64,000 nucleotides of DNA from the NCBI RefSeq assembly GCF_003992665.1, contig NZ_RZMX01000046.1, forward strand, positions 1 to 64,000. Reading direction: 5' to 3'. A program made the position numbers and the translations under genes. This document shows, one piece after another, positions 33,498 through 42,890 of this stretch. The notes under the pieces were generated by a model. That model made no database searches, had not been told where the DNA came from, and was given only the letters and a program-made list of their open reading frames with translations. Numbering within the stretch: the first letter of the stretch is position 1; each line of letters opens with the position of its first letter. The stretch comes from Pelagibacterium montanilacus (GTDB taxonomy: Bacteria > Pseudomonadota > Alphaproteobacteria > Rhizobiales > Devosiaceae).

Positions 33498-34391
33498 TCA
33501 GCGGGGGACGAACACCTTGATGGCGCCTTCCATGAGCCCGAAGCGGGCCGGCGTTTCGGTGACGATATCGCCGTCCACATTGACTTCCATGGGATGGGGG
33601 GTGCGGATTTCGAAGGTCTTGCCGCGATCGGTGCGCACTTCGCTGTAGAGCCCGTGCTCGCCGCGCTGGAACCGCCCGAGCATGAAGGCCAGCTTCCAGA
33701 CGTTACGGGTCTCGAGGCTGTAGAGATCGAGCGTGCCATCGTCGATGCGCGCGTCCGCGCGCACCGCCGCGCCGCCCCCATAAAACCGGCCATTGCCCAC
33801 CGCGATCTGGAGGGCGCGCACCGATTGGGTGCCGTGCTCGGAGACGATCTCGGCGGCGAAGGTTTCGGCCTTGAACGCGATGCGGGCGGCGGTGACCGCA
33901 TAGCCGAACCGGCCCCATCGGCGCTTGATGTCCTTGGTGAGCTCGTGAGCGACTTTCGTGCTCAGCCCGATGCTGGCGACGTTAAAGAACGGGCGGTCGT
34001 TGATCAGCCCCACATCGATGCACCGGCGCGCGCCGCCCGCGATGATGTCGATGGCGGCGATGAGGTCGGTGGGAATCTCGAGCGTGCGCGCCAGATCATT
34101 GGCGGTGCCCAGCGGCACTATGCCCATGGGCAGGCCGGTTTCGATGAGCGCCGGGGCCGCCGCGTTCATGGTGCCGTCCCCACCGCAGAGGACGACCAGG
34201 TCGACGCCCTCCCGGTGATCGAGGATGGTCTGGCAGACCTCGTCGGATCCGCCCAGTTCAGCGTGGATGGGATCGAGCCCCAGAAAACGCAGGCGCTTGA
34301 GGATGGGCGCGGCCATGGCCGCGCCGCCGCCCGAATTGGGATTGGCAAGGACCAGGGCGCGGCGGGAGACCGGTTCGGGGGCGAGGGACAT
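33498..34391 (-). CDS. Diacylglycerol/lipid kinase family protein (YegS/BmrU-like)
   Basis: The product has 297 residues of the DAGK catalytic family. ALVLANPNSGGG opens the N-terminal domain. VVLCGGDGTMNAAAPALIET contains the GGDGT nucleotide motif, and PLGTANDLARTL is the second motif. The C-terminal beta domain follows (NVASIGLSTKVAHEL, ADARIDDGTLDLYSLE, VNVDGDIVTETPARF). It probably phosphorylates a lipid at the inner membrane; the exact lipid is unknown. ATG 34391 starts MSLAPEPVSRR. Confidence 0.88.
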   Translation of the reverse strand: MSLAPEPVSRRALVLANPNSGGGAAMAAPILKRLRFLGLDPIHAELGGSDEVCQTILDHREGVDLVVLCGGDGTMNAAAPALIETGLPMGIVPLGTANDLARTLEIPTDLIAAIDIIAGGARRCIDVGLINDRPFFNVASIGLSTKVAHELTKDIKRRWGRFGYAVTAARIAFKAETFAAEIVSEHGTQSVRALQIAVGNGRFYGGGAAVRADARIDDGTLDLYSLETRNVWKLAFMLGRFQRGEHGLYSEVRTDRGKTFEIRTPHPMEVNVDGDIVTETPARFGLMEGAIKVFVPR

Positions 34392-34462
34392 GACGCTCCG
34401 GGATGCGAGTGCTGACGGGCTCACAGTAAAGGCTTTGGGGCGGTTTTCGATCCCCTTTTCGA

Positions 34463-34924
34463 TCAGATGGGCAGAGGCCCCTCGCTCTTGACCTCCTCGA
34501 TGACCGGATAGGACCGGGTTTCGCGCACGCCGGGCAGGCCCAGGAGCACCTCGCCGAGAAAGGCGCGGTAGCGGGTCATGTCCGCGAGGCGCGCCTTGAC
34601 CAGATAGTCGAATCCGCCGGCGACCATGTGGCATTCGAGCACTTCGGGGACCGTCCGCACCGCTTTGGCGAATTTCTCGAAGGCGTCGGGAGTGGTCTTG
34701 TCGAGCGAAACCTCGACGAGCACGAGCAGGTCGAGCCCGACCGCGTGCGGGTCGATGCGGGCGGCGAACCCGGTGATGACCCCCTGTTTGACGAGGCGGC
34801 GCAGCCGGTCGCTCATGGAGGTGGGGGCGAGCCCGACGCGCTGGGCGAGCTCGGCATTGGTGATGCGCCCGTCGTGCTGCAGCTCGTTGACGATGCGCCG
34901 GTCGATCCTGTCCAGTTCCGTCAT
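34463..34924 (-). CDS. putR: Lrp/AsnC family regulator, probable PutR
   Basis: The product has 153 residues: an AsnC-type HTH (LDRIDRRIVNELQHDGRITN, AELAQRVGLAPTSMSDRLRR) and a C-terminal RAM ligand-binding domain (VLVEVSLDKTTPDAFEKFAK, VLECHMVAGGFDYLVKARL). It is divergent from putA with a 126-base gap. In Agrobacterium, Rhodobacter and relatives this arrangement is PutR, a proline-responsive activator of putA and repressor of itself. Assignment rests on family and position. Confidence 0.88.
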   Translation of the reverse strand: MTELDRIDRRIVNELQHDGRITNAELAQRVGLAPTSMSDRLRRLVKQGVITGFAARIDPHAVGLDLLVLVEVSLDKTTPDAFEKFAKAVRTVPEVLECHMVAGGFDYLVKARLADMTRYRAFLGEVLLGLPGVRETRSYPVIEEVKSEGPLPI

Positions 34925-34938
34925 TGCTGATATCCTTT

Positions 34939-34995
34939 GCCGCATTCTCCGTGGTTTATACGATGGATGGCGCGAAATTCCAATGGAGATGCGGC
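34939..34995. promoter_or_regulatory. Long-spaced inverted repeat between putR and putA
   Basis: gccgcattctcc (34939-34950) is mirrored by ggagatgcggc (34985-34995), 11 matching bases with one bulged T. The arm centres are about 45 bp apart, close to four helical turns. It sits in the divergent regulatory gap and is a good candidate for PutR binding with DNA looping or wrapping, as Lrp-type proteins do. Confidence 0.4.
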
Positions 34996-35050
34996 GCGGG
35001 CGGCCTAGTATCGGAGTTCTGAAATCCATGGCAGACTGAGGGACGAGGCA

Positions 35051-38000
35051 ATGGCAATGGACGCAGTGGACACCGGCAGGGCCGCAGCGATGGATACGCC
35101 CGCAGACCGACCGGTCCCCTTCGCGGCCTTCCGGGGGCGCGAGGGAATCGCAGATGGCCCGTTGCGCCGCGCGATCACCGCGGCCTACCGGCTCCCCGAG
35201 CCCCAATGCGTGCCCCCGCTGATCGAGGCGGCGACCATGGACAGCGCGCGGGCCGCCCGCATCAGGGCGCTGGCGGAAAAAACCATCAAGGCGATCCGGG
35301 TGCGCGGGCCCGGCGGGGGCGTGGACGGGCTGATCCACGAATATGCGCTCTCGAGCCAGGAGGGCATTGCCCTGATGTGCCTTGCCGAGGCGCTGCTGCG
35401 CACGCCCGACAACGAAACCCGCGACATGCTGATTGCCGACAAGATCGCGCCGGGCAACTGGCAGAGCCATCTGGGCCAGGATCGCTCGATCTTCGTCAAC
35501 GCGGCGACCTGGGGTCTTGTGGTCACCGGGCGGCTGGTGACGCCGGTGGACGACCAGGGGCTGGCGCGGGCGCTCAACCGGCTGGTGGCGCGCTCGGGCG
35601 AACCGGTGATCCGGGCCGGGGTGAAGATGGCCATGAAGATGCTGGGCGAGCAGTTCGTTTCCGGCCAGACGATCCGCGAGGCGCTGCGCAACAGCCGGAG
35701 CTGGCAAGCGCGCGGGTTCGCCTATTCCTACGACATGCTGGGGGAAGCGGCGACGACCGCCGAGGATGCCGAGCGCTACATGGCCGAATATGTGGCCGCG
35801 ATCCACGCCATCGGCAAGAACACCCGAGGCAAGGGTGTCTATGAGAGCGCGGGGATCTCGATCAAGCTCTCGGCGCTCCATCCGCGCTATGGGCGCGCCA
35901 AGCACCAGCGGGCGATGGAGGAATTACTGCCCCGGCTCAAGAGGCTGGCGGGCATGGCGCGCGACTACAATATCGGGCTCAACATCGACGCCGAGGAGAT
36001 GGACCGGCTCGAGCTGTCGCTGGATCTGATCGAAGCGGTGGCCACCGACCCGGCGTTCGACGGCTGGGACGGGATCGGGTTCGTGGTGCAGGCCTATTCC
36101 AAGCGCTGCCCGTTCGTCATCGACTGGCTGATCGACCTGGGCCGGCGCACCGGGCACCGGATCATGGTGCGGCTGGTCAAGGGCGCCTATTGGGACACCG
36201 AGATCAAACGGGCGCAGGTCGAGGGGATGGAGGGGTTTCCGGTCTTTACCCGCAAGGTCTATTCCGACGTCAGCTACATCGCCTGCGCGCGCAAGCTGCT
36301 GGAGGCGCGGGACGCGGTGTTCCCCCAGTTCGCAACCCACAACGCCCAGACCATGGCGACGGTTTACGAGCTGGCGGGGCCCGATTTCACCATCGGGGAT
36401 TACGAGTTCCAGTGCCTGCACGGCATGGGCGAGCCGCTCTATGAACAGGTGGTGGACGCCGACAAGCTCGACCGGCCCTGCCGGATATACGCGCCCGTGG
36501 GGAGCCATGAAACGCTGCTGGCTTATCTGGTGCGTCGCCTGCTCGAGAACGGAGCGAATTCCAGCTTCGTCAACCAGATCGCCGACGAGGACATTCCCGT
36601 GGCGCGGCTTTCGGCGGACCCCGTCGAGATCGCGCGCAATATCACCCCGCTGGGGGCGCCCCATGCCGAGATCGACCTGCCGTCCGATATCCTGGCGCAG
36701 GGGCGCCAGAATGCGCGGGGGCTCGACCTTTCCAACGAGGCGGTGCTGGAGGCGCTGCACGAGAGTCTCAAGTCGACGCTTGATACCGATTGGCAGGCGC
36801 CTTCCCCCTCATCCGACCCTTCGGGCCACCTTCTCCCACGAGGGGAGAAGGGAAGTGAGCGGACGAGCAGATCGCGCGCTGTCCGCAACCCTGCCGATCA
36901 TCGCGATGTGGTGGGCCATGTCGCGGAGGTCTCGCCCGATGCGGTGGGGGCGGTGATGGACCGGGCAGGCGCGGCGCTCAAGGGCTGGGCCGGCACGCCG
37001 CCCACCGAGCGCGGGGCGATCCTTGTCCGGGCGGCGGACATGATGGAAGCGCGCATGGAGATGTTCATGTCGCTGGCCATGCGCGAGGCGGGAAAATCGG
37101 CGGCCAACGCGATCGCCGAGGTGCGCGAGGCGGTCGATTTCCTGCGCTATTACGGCCAGCAGGTCGCAACCCTGTTCGATAACGAAACCCACCGGCCACT
37201 TGGGGTCGTGGTGGCGATCTCGCCCTGGAACTTCCCGCTGGCGATCTTTACCGGACAGGCCAGCGCCGCGCTGGTGGCGGGCAACACGGTGGTCGCCAAG
37301 CCCGCCGAGGAAACTCCGCTGATCGCGGCCGAGGCGGTTCGGCTGCTCCATGAGGCCGGCGTGCCCGATGACGCGCTGCAGCTCGTGCCTGGGGACGGGC
37401 CGGTGGGCGCGGCGCTCGTTGCGCACCCGACGACATCGGGGGTGATGTTTACCGGCTCGACCGAAGTGGCGCGGCTGATTGCCGGGCAATTGGCGGGGCG
37501 CACGCGCGACGACGGGGCGCCCATTCCACTGGTAGCGGAGACCGGCGGGCAGAACGCGCTGGTGGTGGACAGCTCGGCGCTGACCGAACAGGTGGTGCTG
37601 GACGTGCTCGCTTCGGCCTTCGACAGCGCCGGGCAGCGCTGTTCGGCGCTGCGGGTGCTGTGCGTGCAGGAGGAAGCCGCCGCGCGCACGATCACCATGC
37701 TCAAGGGCGCGATGGCCGAGCTGGCGGTGGGCAATCCCGACCGGCTCTCGACCGATGTGGGGCCGGTGATCACCGCCGAGGCGCGCGAGACCATCCTCGC
37801 CCACGTCGCGGCGATGGAGGAAAAGGGCCATCGGATTACCCGCACGCCGATGGGCCCCGAGACTGCTCACGGCACCTTCGTGGCGCCGACGCTGATCGAG
37901 ATCGACGACATCGCCGCGCTGGGCCGCGAGGTGTTCGGGCCGGTGCTGCATGTGGTGACCTACAAGCGGCGCGAGCTCGACCAACTGATCGGGAAGATCA

Positions 38001-38815
38001 ACGGGCTGGGCTATGGGCTGACCTTCGGGCTGCACACGCGGATCGACACGACCATCGAGAGCGTGGCGAGCCGGATCGAAGTGGGCAACATCTATATCAA
38101 CCGCAACCAGATCGGGGCGGTGGTGGGCGTCCAGCCCTTCGGCGGGCACGGGCTTTCGGGCACGGGCCCAAAGGCCGGCGGGCCGCTCTATTTGCGCCGT
38201 CTGGTGAGAACCACGAGCCGGGCGGTGTTCGGGCTGCCGCAGCGCCAGCCGGGGCCAAGCCTTGCCGCGCTGGCGGACTGGGTGCGCGCCAAGGGCTATG
38301 ACGGGCTTGCGGGCCAGGTGCTCGACTATGGACGGCACCCGGCAATCAACGCGTTCGTGGAACTGGACGGGCCGGTGGGCGAGCGCAACACCTACATGAC
38401 CCAGCCCAAGGGCACGGTGCTGGTGGCCCCGACCAGTGTGACCGGGCTGGTACACGGGCTGGCCGCGGCGCTGGCGGCGGGAAATGGCGTGCTGGTGGAG
38501 GCCAATCCGGTGCTCGCCGCAATTCTCGGGGATCTGCCCGGCGAGATCGCCCCGCGCGTCAGCGTCACCCGCGAGAGGGCCGCGCCCGGCTCGGTGGCGG
38601 CGGTTCTTGCCGAGGGCGAGGCGGACACGATCGCCGCGCTTACCAAGCGCTGGGCCGAGGCCGAAGGTCCGATCGTTCTGGTGCAGGGCTTTGGCACCGA
38701 GGCGCTGGCCGAGGGCCGGGCCGTGTTCGGCATCGAGCTTCTGGTCAACGAGGTCTCGACCAGCATCAACACCGCCGCAGCCGGCGGCAATGCCACGCTG
38801 ATGGCATTGGCTTGA
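35051..38815 (+). CDS. putA: Bifunctional proline dehydrogenase / L-glutamate gamma-semialdehyde dehydrogenase
   Basis: PutA oxidises proline to glutamate in two steps with channelled intermediates, passing electrons to quinone via FAD. The 1254 residues contain the PutA-specific N-terminal arm, the PRODH barrel (about 180-545: [69 protein letters not shown]) and the aldehyde dehydrogenase half (about 620-1060: [33 protein letters not shown] with the Glu, [12 protein letters not shown] with the catalytic Cys near 865). A C-terminal ALDH-like tail is also present. There is no N-terminal RHH DNA-binding domain, consistent with a separate PutR. Residues about 583-602 come from a palindromic repeat inserted in frame between the halves. 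Confidence 0.95.
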   Translation: MAMDAVDTGRAAAMDTPADRPVPFAAFRGREGIADGPLRRAITAAYRLPEPQCVPPLIEAATMDSARAARIRALAEKTIKAIRVRGPGGGVDGLIHEYALSSQEGIALMCLAEALLRTPDNETRDMLIADKIAPGNWQSHLGQDRSIFVNAATWGLVVTGRLVTPVDDQGLARALNRLVARSGEPVIRAGVKMAMKMLGEQFVSGQTIREALRNSRSWQARGFAYSYDMLGEAATTAEDAERYMAEYVAAIHAIGKNTRGKGVYESAGISIKLSALHPRYGRAKHQRAMEELLPRLKRLAGMARDYNIGLNIDAEEMDRLELSLDLIEAVATDPAFDGWDGIGFVVQAYSKRCPFVIDWLIDLGRRTGHRIMVRLVKGAYWDTEIKRAQVEGMEGFPVFTRKVYSDVSYIACARKLLEARDAVFPQFATHNAQTMATVYELAGPDFTIGDYEFQCLHGMGEPLYEQVVDADKLDRPCRIYAPVGSHETLLAYLVRRLLENGANSSFVNQIADEDIPVARLSADPVEIARNITPLGAPHAEIDLPSDILAQGRQNARGLDLSNEAVLEALHESLKSTLDTDWQAPSPSSDPSGHLLPRGEKGSERTSRSRAVRNPADHRDVVGHVAEVSPDAVGAVMDRAGAALKGWAGTPPTERGAILVRAADMMEARMEMFMSLAMREAGKSAANAIAEVREAVDFLRYYGQQVATLFDNETHRPLGVVVAISPWNFPLAIFTGQASAALVAGNTVVAKPAEETPLIAAEAVRLLHEAGVPDDALQLVPGDGPVGAALVAHPTTSGVMFTGSTEVARLIAGQLAGRTRDDGAPIPLVAETGGQNALVVDSSALTEQVVLDVLASAFDSAGQRCSALRVLCVQEEAAARTITMLKGAMAELAVGNPDRLSTDVGPVITAEARETILAHVAAMEEKGHRITRTPMGPETAHGTFVAPTLIEIDDIAALGREVFGPVLHVVTYKRRELDQLIGKINGLGYGLTFGLHTRIDTTIESVASRIEVGNIYINRNQIGAVVGVQPFGGHGLSGTGPKAGGPLYLRRLVRTTSRAVFGLPQRQPGPSLAALADWVRAKGYDGLAGQVLDYGRHPAINAFVELDGPVGERNTYMTQPKGTVLVAPTSVTGLVHGLAAALAAGNGVLVEANPVLAAILGDLPGEIAPRVSVTRERAAPGSVAAVLAEGEADTIAALTKRWAEAEGPIVLVQGFGTEALAEGRAVFGIELLVNEVSTSINTAAAGGNATLMALA
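36799..36856. repeat. Palindromic Rhizobiales-type repeat inserted in frame within putA
   Basis: The segment reads cttccccctcatccgaccct, then tcgggccacc, then ttctcccacgaggggagaag. It contains a nine-base hairpin ccttctccc/gggagaagg at 36829-36851. It matches the well-known intergenic palindrome of Rhizobiales genomes (CCCCTCATCCGnCC...CCTTCTCCC...GGGGAGAAGG). Here it lies inside a gene, has no stop in the reading frame, and adds about 20 Pro/Ser/Gly-rich residues to the linker of PutA. Confidence 0.7.
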
Positions 38816-38828
38816 GGGAGGACGGACA

Positions 38829-39026
38829 GTGAGCGAACCCACCGAACATCGCAAGGAGCCGGTCGAGGACGAAGCCCTGGACCAGCTCAAGTCAGAGCTC
38901 CGGCACGCCTTTTCGGCACCGGAGCACAGCTATCGGATGCTGACCGCCGCCGAGGTCATCGGGCGCAACGCGGGCTCAAAGGCTAAAGCATATCCTGTTC
39001 CGATTGAATCAGAACAAGAGCTCTGA
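38829..39026 (+). CDS. Small protein downstream of putA, C-terminus partly repeat-derived
   Basis: The product has 65 residues, charged (SEPTEHRKEPVEDEALDQLK, then SELRHAFSAPEHSYRMLTAAEVIG). It starts with GTG 38829, with GGGAGG ten bases upstream and 13 bases after the putA stop, so it is likely in the put operon. The last ten or so codons read through a palindrome (38997-39015), meaning the original C-terminus may have been replaced. No domain is recognised. Confidence 0.5.
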   Translation: MSEPTEHRKEPVEDEALDQLKSELRHAFSAPEHSYRMLTAAEVIGRNAGSKAKAYPVPIESEQEL

Positions 39027-39182
39027 CCACTTGGGGTTTCTCTCCATCGCCGCCCCGGCGCAAGCCGCAGCCCATGGGCCCAGCTCTGAAACACCAGTGG
39101 TAGCGGGCATTCTGCTGGACCCCGGTTTTCACCGGGGAAGCGAAGTGCACGCCACCAGCGGTTCGCTCAAATCCTGAACGCT
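38997..39182. repeat. Palindrome and repeat-like intergenic DNA between putA operon and pyrC
   Basis: The palindrome gttccgattgaatcagaac (38997-39015, two mismatches) is of the kind dispersed in Rhizobiales genomes. At about 39120-39142 a second hairpin ccccggttttcaccgggg occurs. No gene was found in the 156 bases after the small ORF. Confidence 0.45.
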
Positions 39183-40520
39183 CTAAGCTTCGGGCTCGAG
39201 GGCTTCCATGAAGCGGATGGGTTGGCCGTTCGAGGGGGTGGTGAGTTCGCCGTCCCACATGACTTTTGCGCCCCGGACATAGGTGCCCACAGGCCAGCCG
39301 GTGACCGCGACGCCGTCATAGGGGGTCCAGCCGGCTTTCGATTCCATCCAGCTGTCGGTGATGGTTTCTGTGCGCTTGAGGTCGACGATGGTGAAGTCGG
39401 CGTCATAGCCCACCGCGACGCGGCCCTTGCCTGCGATGTTGAAGAGGCGCTGGGGGCCATGGCTGGTCATGTCCACGAAGCGCTGGAGACTCAGGCGCCC
39501 GGCGTTGACGTGATCGAGCATGATGGGCACCAGCGTCTGCACCCCGGTCATGCCTGAAGGGGACTGGGGATAGGGCTTGTCCTTTTCCTCGCGCAGATGC
39601 GGCGCGTGGTCGGACCCAAGGATATCGGCGACGCCATTGGCGACCCCGTCCCAGATGCCGGCGCGGTGCACCCCGTCCCGGACGGGCGGGTTCATCTGGG
39701 CGTAGGTGCCCAGCCGCTCGTAGGCGGTTTCGTCCAGCGTCAGGTGATGGGGCGTGACCTCGACGCTGGCCACGTCCTTGTGGTCGGCGAGATAGGCCAT
39801 TTCCTCGCGGGTCGAGATGTGCAGGACATGGATGCGCTTGCCGGTCTTTCTCGCCAGCGAGACCAGACGCTTGGTGCACATGAGCGCAGCTTCGGGATCG
39901 CGCCAGACGGGGTGGGACGAGGGATCGTTGGCGATGCGCTCGGATTTGCGCGCCTCGAGCCGGTATTCGTCCTCGGAATGGAAGGCGGCGCGGCGCGAGA
40001 TGGCCGAGAGGATCGCTTCGACCCCGTCATCGTCGGCGACCAGGAGCGAGCCGGTGGACGAGCCCATGAAGACCTTGATGCCCGCGCAGCCCGGGAGTTT
40101 TTCGAGCGCGGCCAGCTCGCCCACATTCTCGCGCGTGCCCCCGATATAAAAGGCGAAGTCGCAGTGCATGCGCGCGGTTGCGCGGGCGATCTTGTCGTTA
40201 AAGGTTTGCCGCGAAATGGTGAGCGGGTTGGTGTTGGGCATCTCGAAGACGCCGGTGACCCCGCCCATGACCGCGGCGCGCGAGCCCGATTCCAGATCTT
40301 CCTTGTGATCGAGCCCGGGTTCGCGAAAATGCACCTGGGTGTCGATGACGCCGGGCAGGATGTGAAGGCCGGAGCAATCGACCACCTCGTCGGCGGTATC
40401 GTTCAAGAGCGCGCCGATCGAGGCGATGCGTCCCTTGATAATTCCTACGTCGGCGCCACCTATGCCGTCGTGATTGACCAGTGTCCCGCCCCGCAGGATC
40501 GTATCGAAATGGCGACTCAT
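39183..40520 (-). CDS. pyrC: Dihydroorotase (type I amidohydrolase)
   Basis: The product has 445 residues. Dihydroorotase closes carbamoyl-aspartate to dihydroorotate in pyrimidine synthesis. The metal motif HxH appears in the variant DTQVHFREPGLDHKEDLESG. GIKVFMGSSTGSLLV carries the Lys region, with FHSED, IHVLHISTREEM, VTPHHLTLD and ILGSDHAPH (metal Asp). The C-terminal return to the small beta domain is complete. Related hydantoinases or allantoinases have a similar fold, but FREPG..KED favours dihydroorotase. It stands alone and is divergent from the ygfZ-type gene. Confidence 0.9.
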   Translation of the reverse strand: MSRHFDTILRGGTLVNHDGIGGADVGIIKGRIASIGALLNDTADEVVDCSGLHILPGVIDTQVHFREPGLDHKEDLESGSRAAVMGGVTGVFEMPNTNPLTISRQTFNDKIARATARMHCDFAFYIGGTRENVGELAALEKLPGCAGIKVFMGSSTGSLLVADDDGVEAILSAISRRAAFHSEDEYRLEARKSERIANDPSSHPVWRDPEAALMCTKRLVSLARKTGKRIHVLHISTREEMAYLADHKDVASVEVTPHHLTLDETAYERLGTYAQMNPPVRDGVHRAGIWDGVANGVADILGSDHAPHLREEKDKPYPQSPSGMTGVQTLVPIMLDHVNAGRLSLQRFVDMTSHGPQRLFNIAGKGRVAVGYDADFTIVDLKRTETITDSWMESKAGWTPYDGVAVTGWPVGTYVRGAKVMWDGELTTPSNGQPIRFMEALEPEA

Positions 40521-40597
40521 GGCATACCTCCGGGCACGGGAACGACTGGCCCGGGTTTACCGGACGGGCCGGGACCAAGTCCAGCAGGGAGCGGCCT

Positions 40598-41425
40598 ATG
40601 ACAATCGAATTGCGCAGCGAGCGGGTGGCTTTCAGGATTTCGGGGCCCGATGCGACCCATCTGCTCAACGACGTGCTGACCCCCTCGATCACCGAGGGCG
40701 ACGCGGTGGCGCGCTGGTTCGCGCTGCTTTCGCCACAGGGCAAGCTGCTGGCCGAGGGGCTGATCGGGTGGGCGGACGACGGCTGGTGGCTCGACGTCCA
40801 TGAGAGCGTGGCGGAAAATTTCCGCAAGCGGATGACCATGTACCGGCTGCGGGCCAAGCTCGAGATCGCGGTGCTGGCCGAGACCCATCGCGTGGGATGG
40901 TCCGCCGAGCGGCCCGAGGCGGGGATCGTCCATGCCGACGGGCGGGACGAGGGGCTGGGTTACCGGGTGATCGCCGAGCGCGAGGCGGCGGGCGGCTGGG
41001 CTGCGGGAGACGGCGCGCACAAGGCGCGCATCGCGCTGGGCATACCCGAGCTTGGGCCCGATTTCGGGGCCGAAGAGGTCTTTCCCCACGATATCGGCAT
41101 GGACCATCTGGGCGGAGTGGATTTCAAGAAGGGCTGTTATGTGGGCCAGGAAGTGGTCTCGCGGATGCAGCATCGCGGCACGGCGCGCCGGCGGCCTGTG
41201 ATCGTGGGCGGGCTGACGGACGCGGCGGCCGGGGACGGCGTTGTCGCGAGCGGCAAGGCGGCGGGTCAGATCGGCCGGGTGATCGGGGGGTCGGCGGTCG
41301 GTCTCGTGCGGATCGACCGGATCGCCGATCCTGAATCTGTGGAGGTCGGCGGGCGACCCGCGACGCTTGCCCTGCCCGGCTGGGCTCGCTACGCTTTGGG
41401 TCAGCCGGGCGGCGATTCCCAATAG
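40598..41425 (+). CDS. YgfZ/GcvT-type folate-binding protein
   Basis: The product has 275 residues. The family motif is in KKGCYVGQEVVSRMQHRGTAR (KGCYxGQE). The N-terminal half has the GcvT-like fold (HLLNDVLTPSITEGDAVARW, FALLSPQGKLLAEGLI). YgfZ assists repair or maturation of iron-sulfur clusters with tetrahydrofolate. CAGGGAG lies just upstream of ATG 40598. Confidence 0.88.
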   Translation: MTIELRSERVAFRISGPDATHLLNDVLTPSITEGDAVARWFALLSPQGKLLAEGLIGWADDGWWLDVHESVAENFRKRMTMYRLRAKLEIAVLAETHRVGWSAERPEAGIVHADGRDEGLGYRVIAEREAAGGWAAGDGAHKARIALGIPELGPDFGAEEVFPHDIGMDHLGGVDFKKGCYVGQEVVSRMQHRGTARRRPVIVGGLTDAAAGDGVVASGKAAGQIGRVIGGSAVGLVRIDRIADPESVEVGGRPATLALPGWARYALGQPGGDSQ

Positions 41426-41460
41426 GCTGAGCAGCAGAATTTCACGGGTCGGGGGACAAG

Positions 41461-42069
41461 ATGGCGCGCACTCCATCGCGGGCATGGCAGCGCATGCTGT
41501 CGGGGCGAAGGCTCGATCTGCTGGACCCCTCCCCGCTCGACGTCGAGCTGTCCGACATCGCCCACGGGCTGGCGCGGGTGGCGCGCTGGAACGGGCAGAC
41601 GCGTGGCGATTATGCCTTCTCGGTGGCCCAGCATTCGATCCTCGTGCTGGAGATCGTCTCGGCGATGAGCCCGGAGATCGAGGATGCGGGGCGGCTTTAC
41701 GCGCTTTTGCACGACGCGCCCGAATATGTGATGGGCGACATCATCTCGCCCTTCAAGGCCGCGATGGGGGGCAATTACCGGGACGTGGAAAGCCGGCTGC
41801 TGGGCGCGATCCATGTGCGGTTCGGGCTTTCGGCGATCGCGCCCAGGGCGCTCGCCAAGACGATCAAGCGGGCGGACCGGGAAGCGGCGTTCTTCGAGGC
41901 GGTGAACCTGGCCGGGTTCGAGCCCGACGAAGCGCGCAAGATTTTCGGGGAGCCGACCCTGGCCGGGTTCGACCTGCCCGGGTTCGAGCGGCTGATCCGC
42001 CCCTGGCCTACCCAGCAGGCCCATGACCGGTTCATCGAAGTCTGCGAAAGCCTCACCATCGAAGCCTGA
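41461..42069 (+). CDS. HD-domain phosphohydrolase (YfbR-like)
   Basis: The product has 202 residues. The HD metal motif is visible as VAQHSILV (first His), YALLHDAPEYVMGDI (HD pair) and IKRADREAAFFEA (Asp). It resembles YfbR-type 5'-deoxynucleotidases, which hydrolyse dNMPs, but the substrate has not been tested for this group. It follows the ygfZ-type gene after 35 bases on the same strand and is probably co-transcribed. Confidence 0.85.
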   Translation: MARTPSRAWQRMLSGRRLDLLDPSPLDVELSDIAHGLARVARWNGQTRGDYAFSVAQHSILVLEIVSAMSPEIEDAGRLYALLHDAPEYVMGDIISPFKAAMGGNYRDVESRLLGAIHVRFGLSAIAPRALAKTIKRADREAAFFEAVNLAGFEPDEARKIFGEPTLAGFDLPGFERLIRPWPTQQAHDRFIEVCESLTIEA

Positions 42070-42137
42070 CGCCGGGCGCAAACGCGCGAGGTCCGGGCGC
42101 TGTCCCGGATCGCTAAACCTTGTTTCAAATTTTATGG

Positions 42138-42152
42138 TTAACCTTGGGTAAA
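42138..42152 (+). promoter_or_regulatory. CtrA-like box upstream of the exported protein gene
   Basis: TTAA-N7-TAAA (consensus TTAA-N7-TTAA, seven of eight) lies 73 bases before the gene, with two further TTAAC half-sites at about 42175 and 42193. CtrA is the alphaproteobacterial cell-cycle regulator. Binding is inference from sequence only. Confidence 0.3.
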
Positions 42153-42224
42153 GATGGGCTTTGCGTTAACTGAACGGAAAGGTTGATAATCCGTTAACGG
42201 CCGATAAGCCAAGCGAGCAGATCC

Positions 42225-42752
42225 ATGTACCAGCGTCAGCCCAGACCTGTGCACCGGCATACCATTCCGCCCCTCGTGCGGTTGATCGTGGCGGTGGTTC
42301 TGCTGGGCCTTGCGGCCCTGGGCGGCGCGCAGGCCTCACGCGCGGACGACGCCACCGGGCCGCTCTCGACGCTGGTCAAGTTCGACGCGACCGACTACGA
42401 GATCACCCACGAGGACTGGGTGTCGCTCGAGCCCGAGAGCGCGTCTGTGGTCACAAAGATCGGGTTTGGGCGCGCCCGAACGGTCAATGTGGCGGTGACG
42501 CCGACGGGCACCTATTCATCGGACGCGATGGTGTCCCGGCACGTGCTGTATCCCGGCATCAGCGTGGAGCGGGTGCGGGCGGACAGTGCCGGGGCCGTTT
42601 TGCTCAAAGACTGGGCCGGGCCCGAAGGCACGTCGATCTACCGCCACACGCGCAGCGCCGAAGGGCGCGAGACAATCCAGGCGATCGGGCCGGATGCGTT
42701 GCGGGTGTGCGTGGCGAGCGGAAGCTTCGTGACCTGCTCGGTCAAGCGCTGA
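42225..42752 (+). CDS. Exported protein of unknown function
   Basis: The product has 175 residues. A signal peptide (LVRLIVAVVLLGLAALGGAQA, cut near ASRA) precedes a mature domain of about 135 residues (LVKFDATDYEITHEDWVSLE, VSRHVLYPGISVERVRADSA) with two Cys at the end (VCVASGSFVTC), likely a disulfide. No family is recognised; it is probably periplasmic. CtrA-like motifs precede it. Confidence 0.6.
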   Translation: MYQRQPRPVHRHTIPPLVRLIVAVVLLGLAALGGAQASRADDATGPLSTLVKFDATDYEITHEDWVSLEPESASVVTKIGFGRARTVNVAVTPTGTYSSDAMVSRHVLYPGISVERVRADSAGAVLLKDWAGPEGTSIYRHTRSAEGRETIQAIGPDALRVCVASGSFVTCSVKR

Positions 42753-42777
42753 CCGCCCTTGCCTCTGGGCATGTGTC

Positions 42778-42820
42778 GCGTTTGTGAACCTGAAAAGTGT
42801 TCCACTTTTCCTGGAAACGC
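42778..42820. repeat. Dispersed hairpin repeat, copy 1
   Basis: The unit is GCGTTT..GAACC..AAAAGTG-TTC-CACTTTT..GGAAACGC. The inner stem here is GAAAAGTG/CACTTTTC; the outer stem is partly broken (gcgtttgt). It is tandem with copy 2 at a 62-base period between an exported-protein gene and a converging hydrolase gene. Confidence 0.8.
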
Positions 42821-42839
42821 TCCAGGTCCTTAGTTCGTC

Positions 42840-42882
42840 GCGTTTCCGAACCTGAAAAGTGTTCCACTTTTCCTGGAAACGC
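42840..42882. repeat. Dispersed hairpin repeat, copy 2
   Basis: Same unit as at 42778, with a perfect outer stem GCGTTTCC/GGAAACGC and inner stem GAAAAGTG/CACTTTTC. Confidence 0.82.
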
Positions 42883-42890
42883 TCCAGTGC

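Noticed and set aside
36809-38890. 693-codon minus-strand frame opposite putA
   Set aside because: Shadow of PutA caused by high GC; His/Arg/Gln-rich with no domain.
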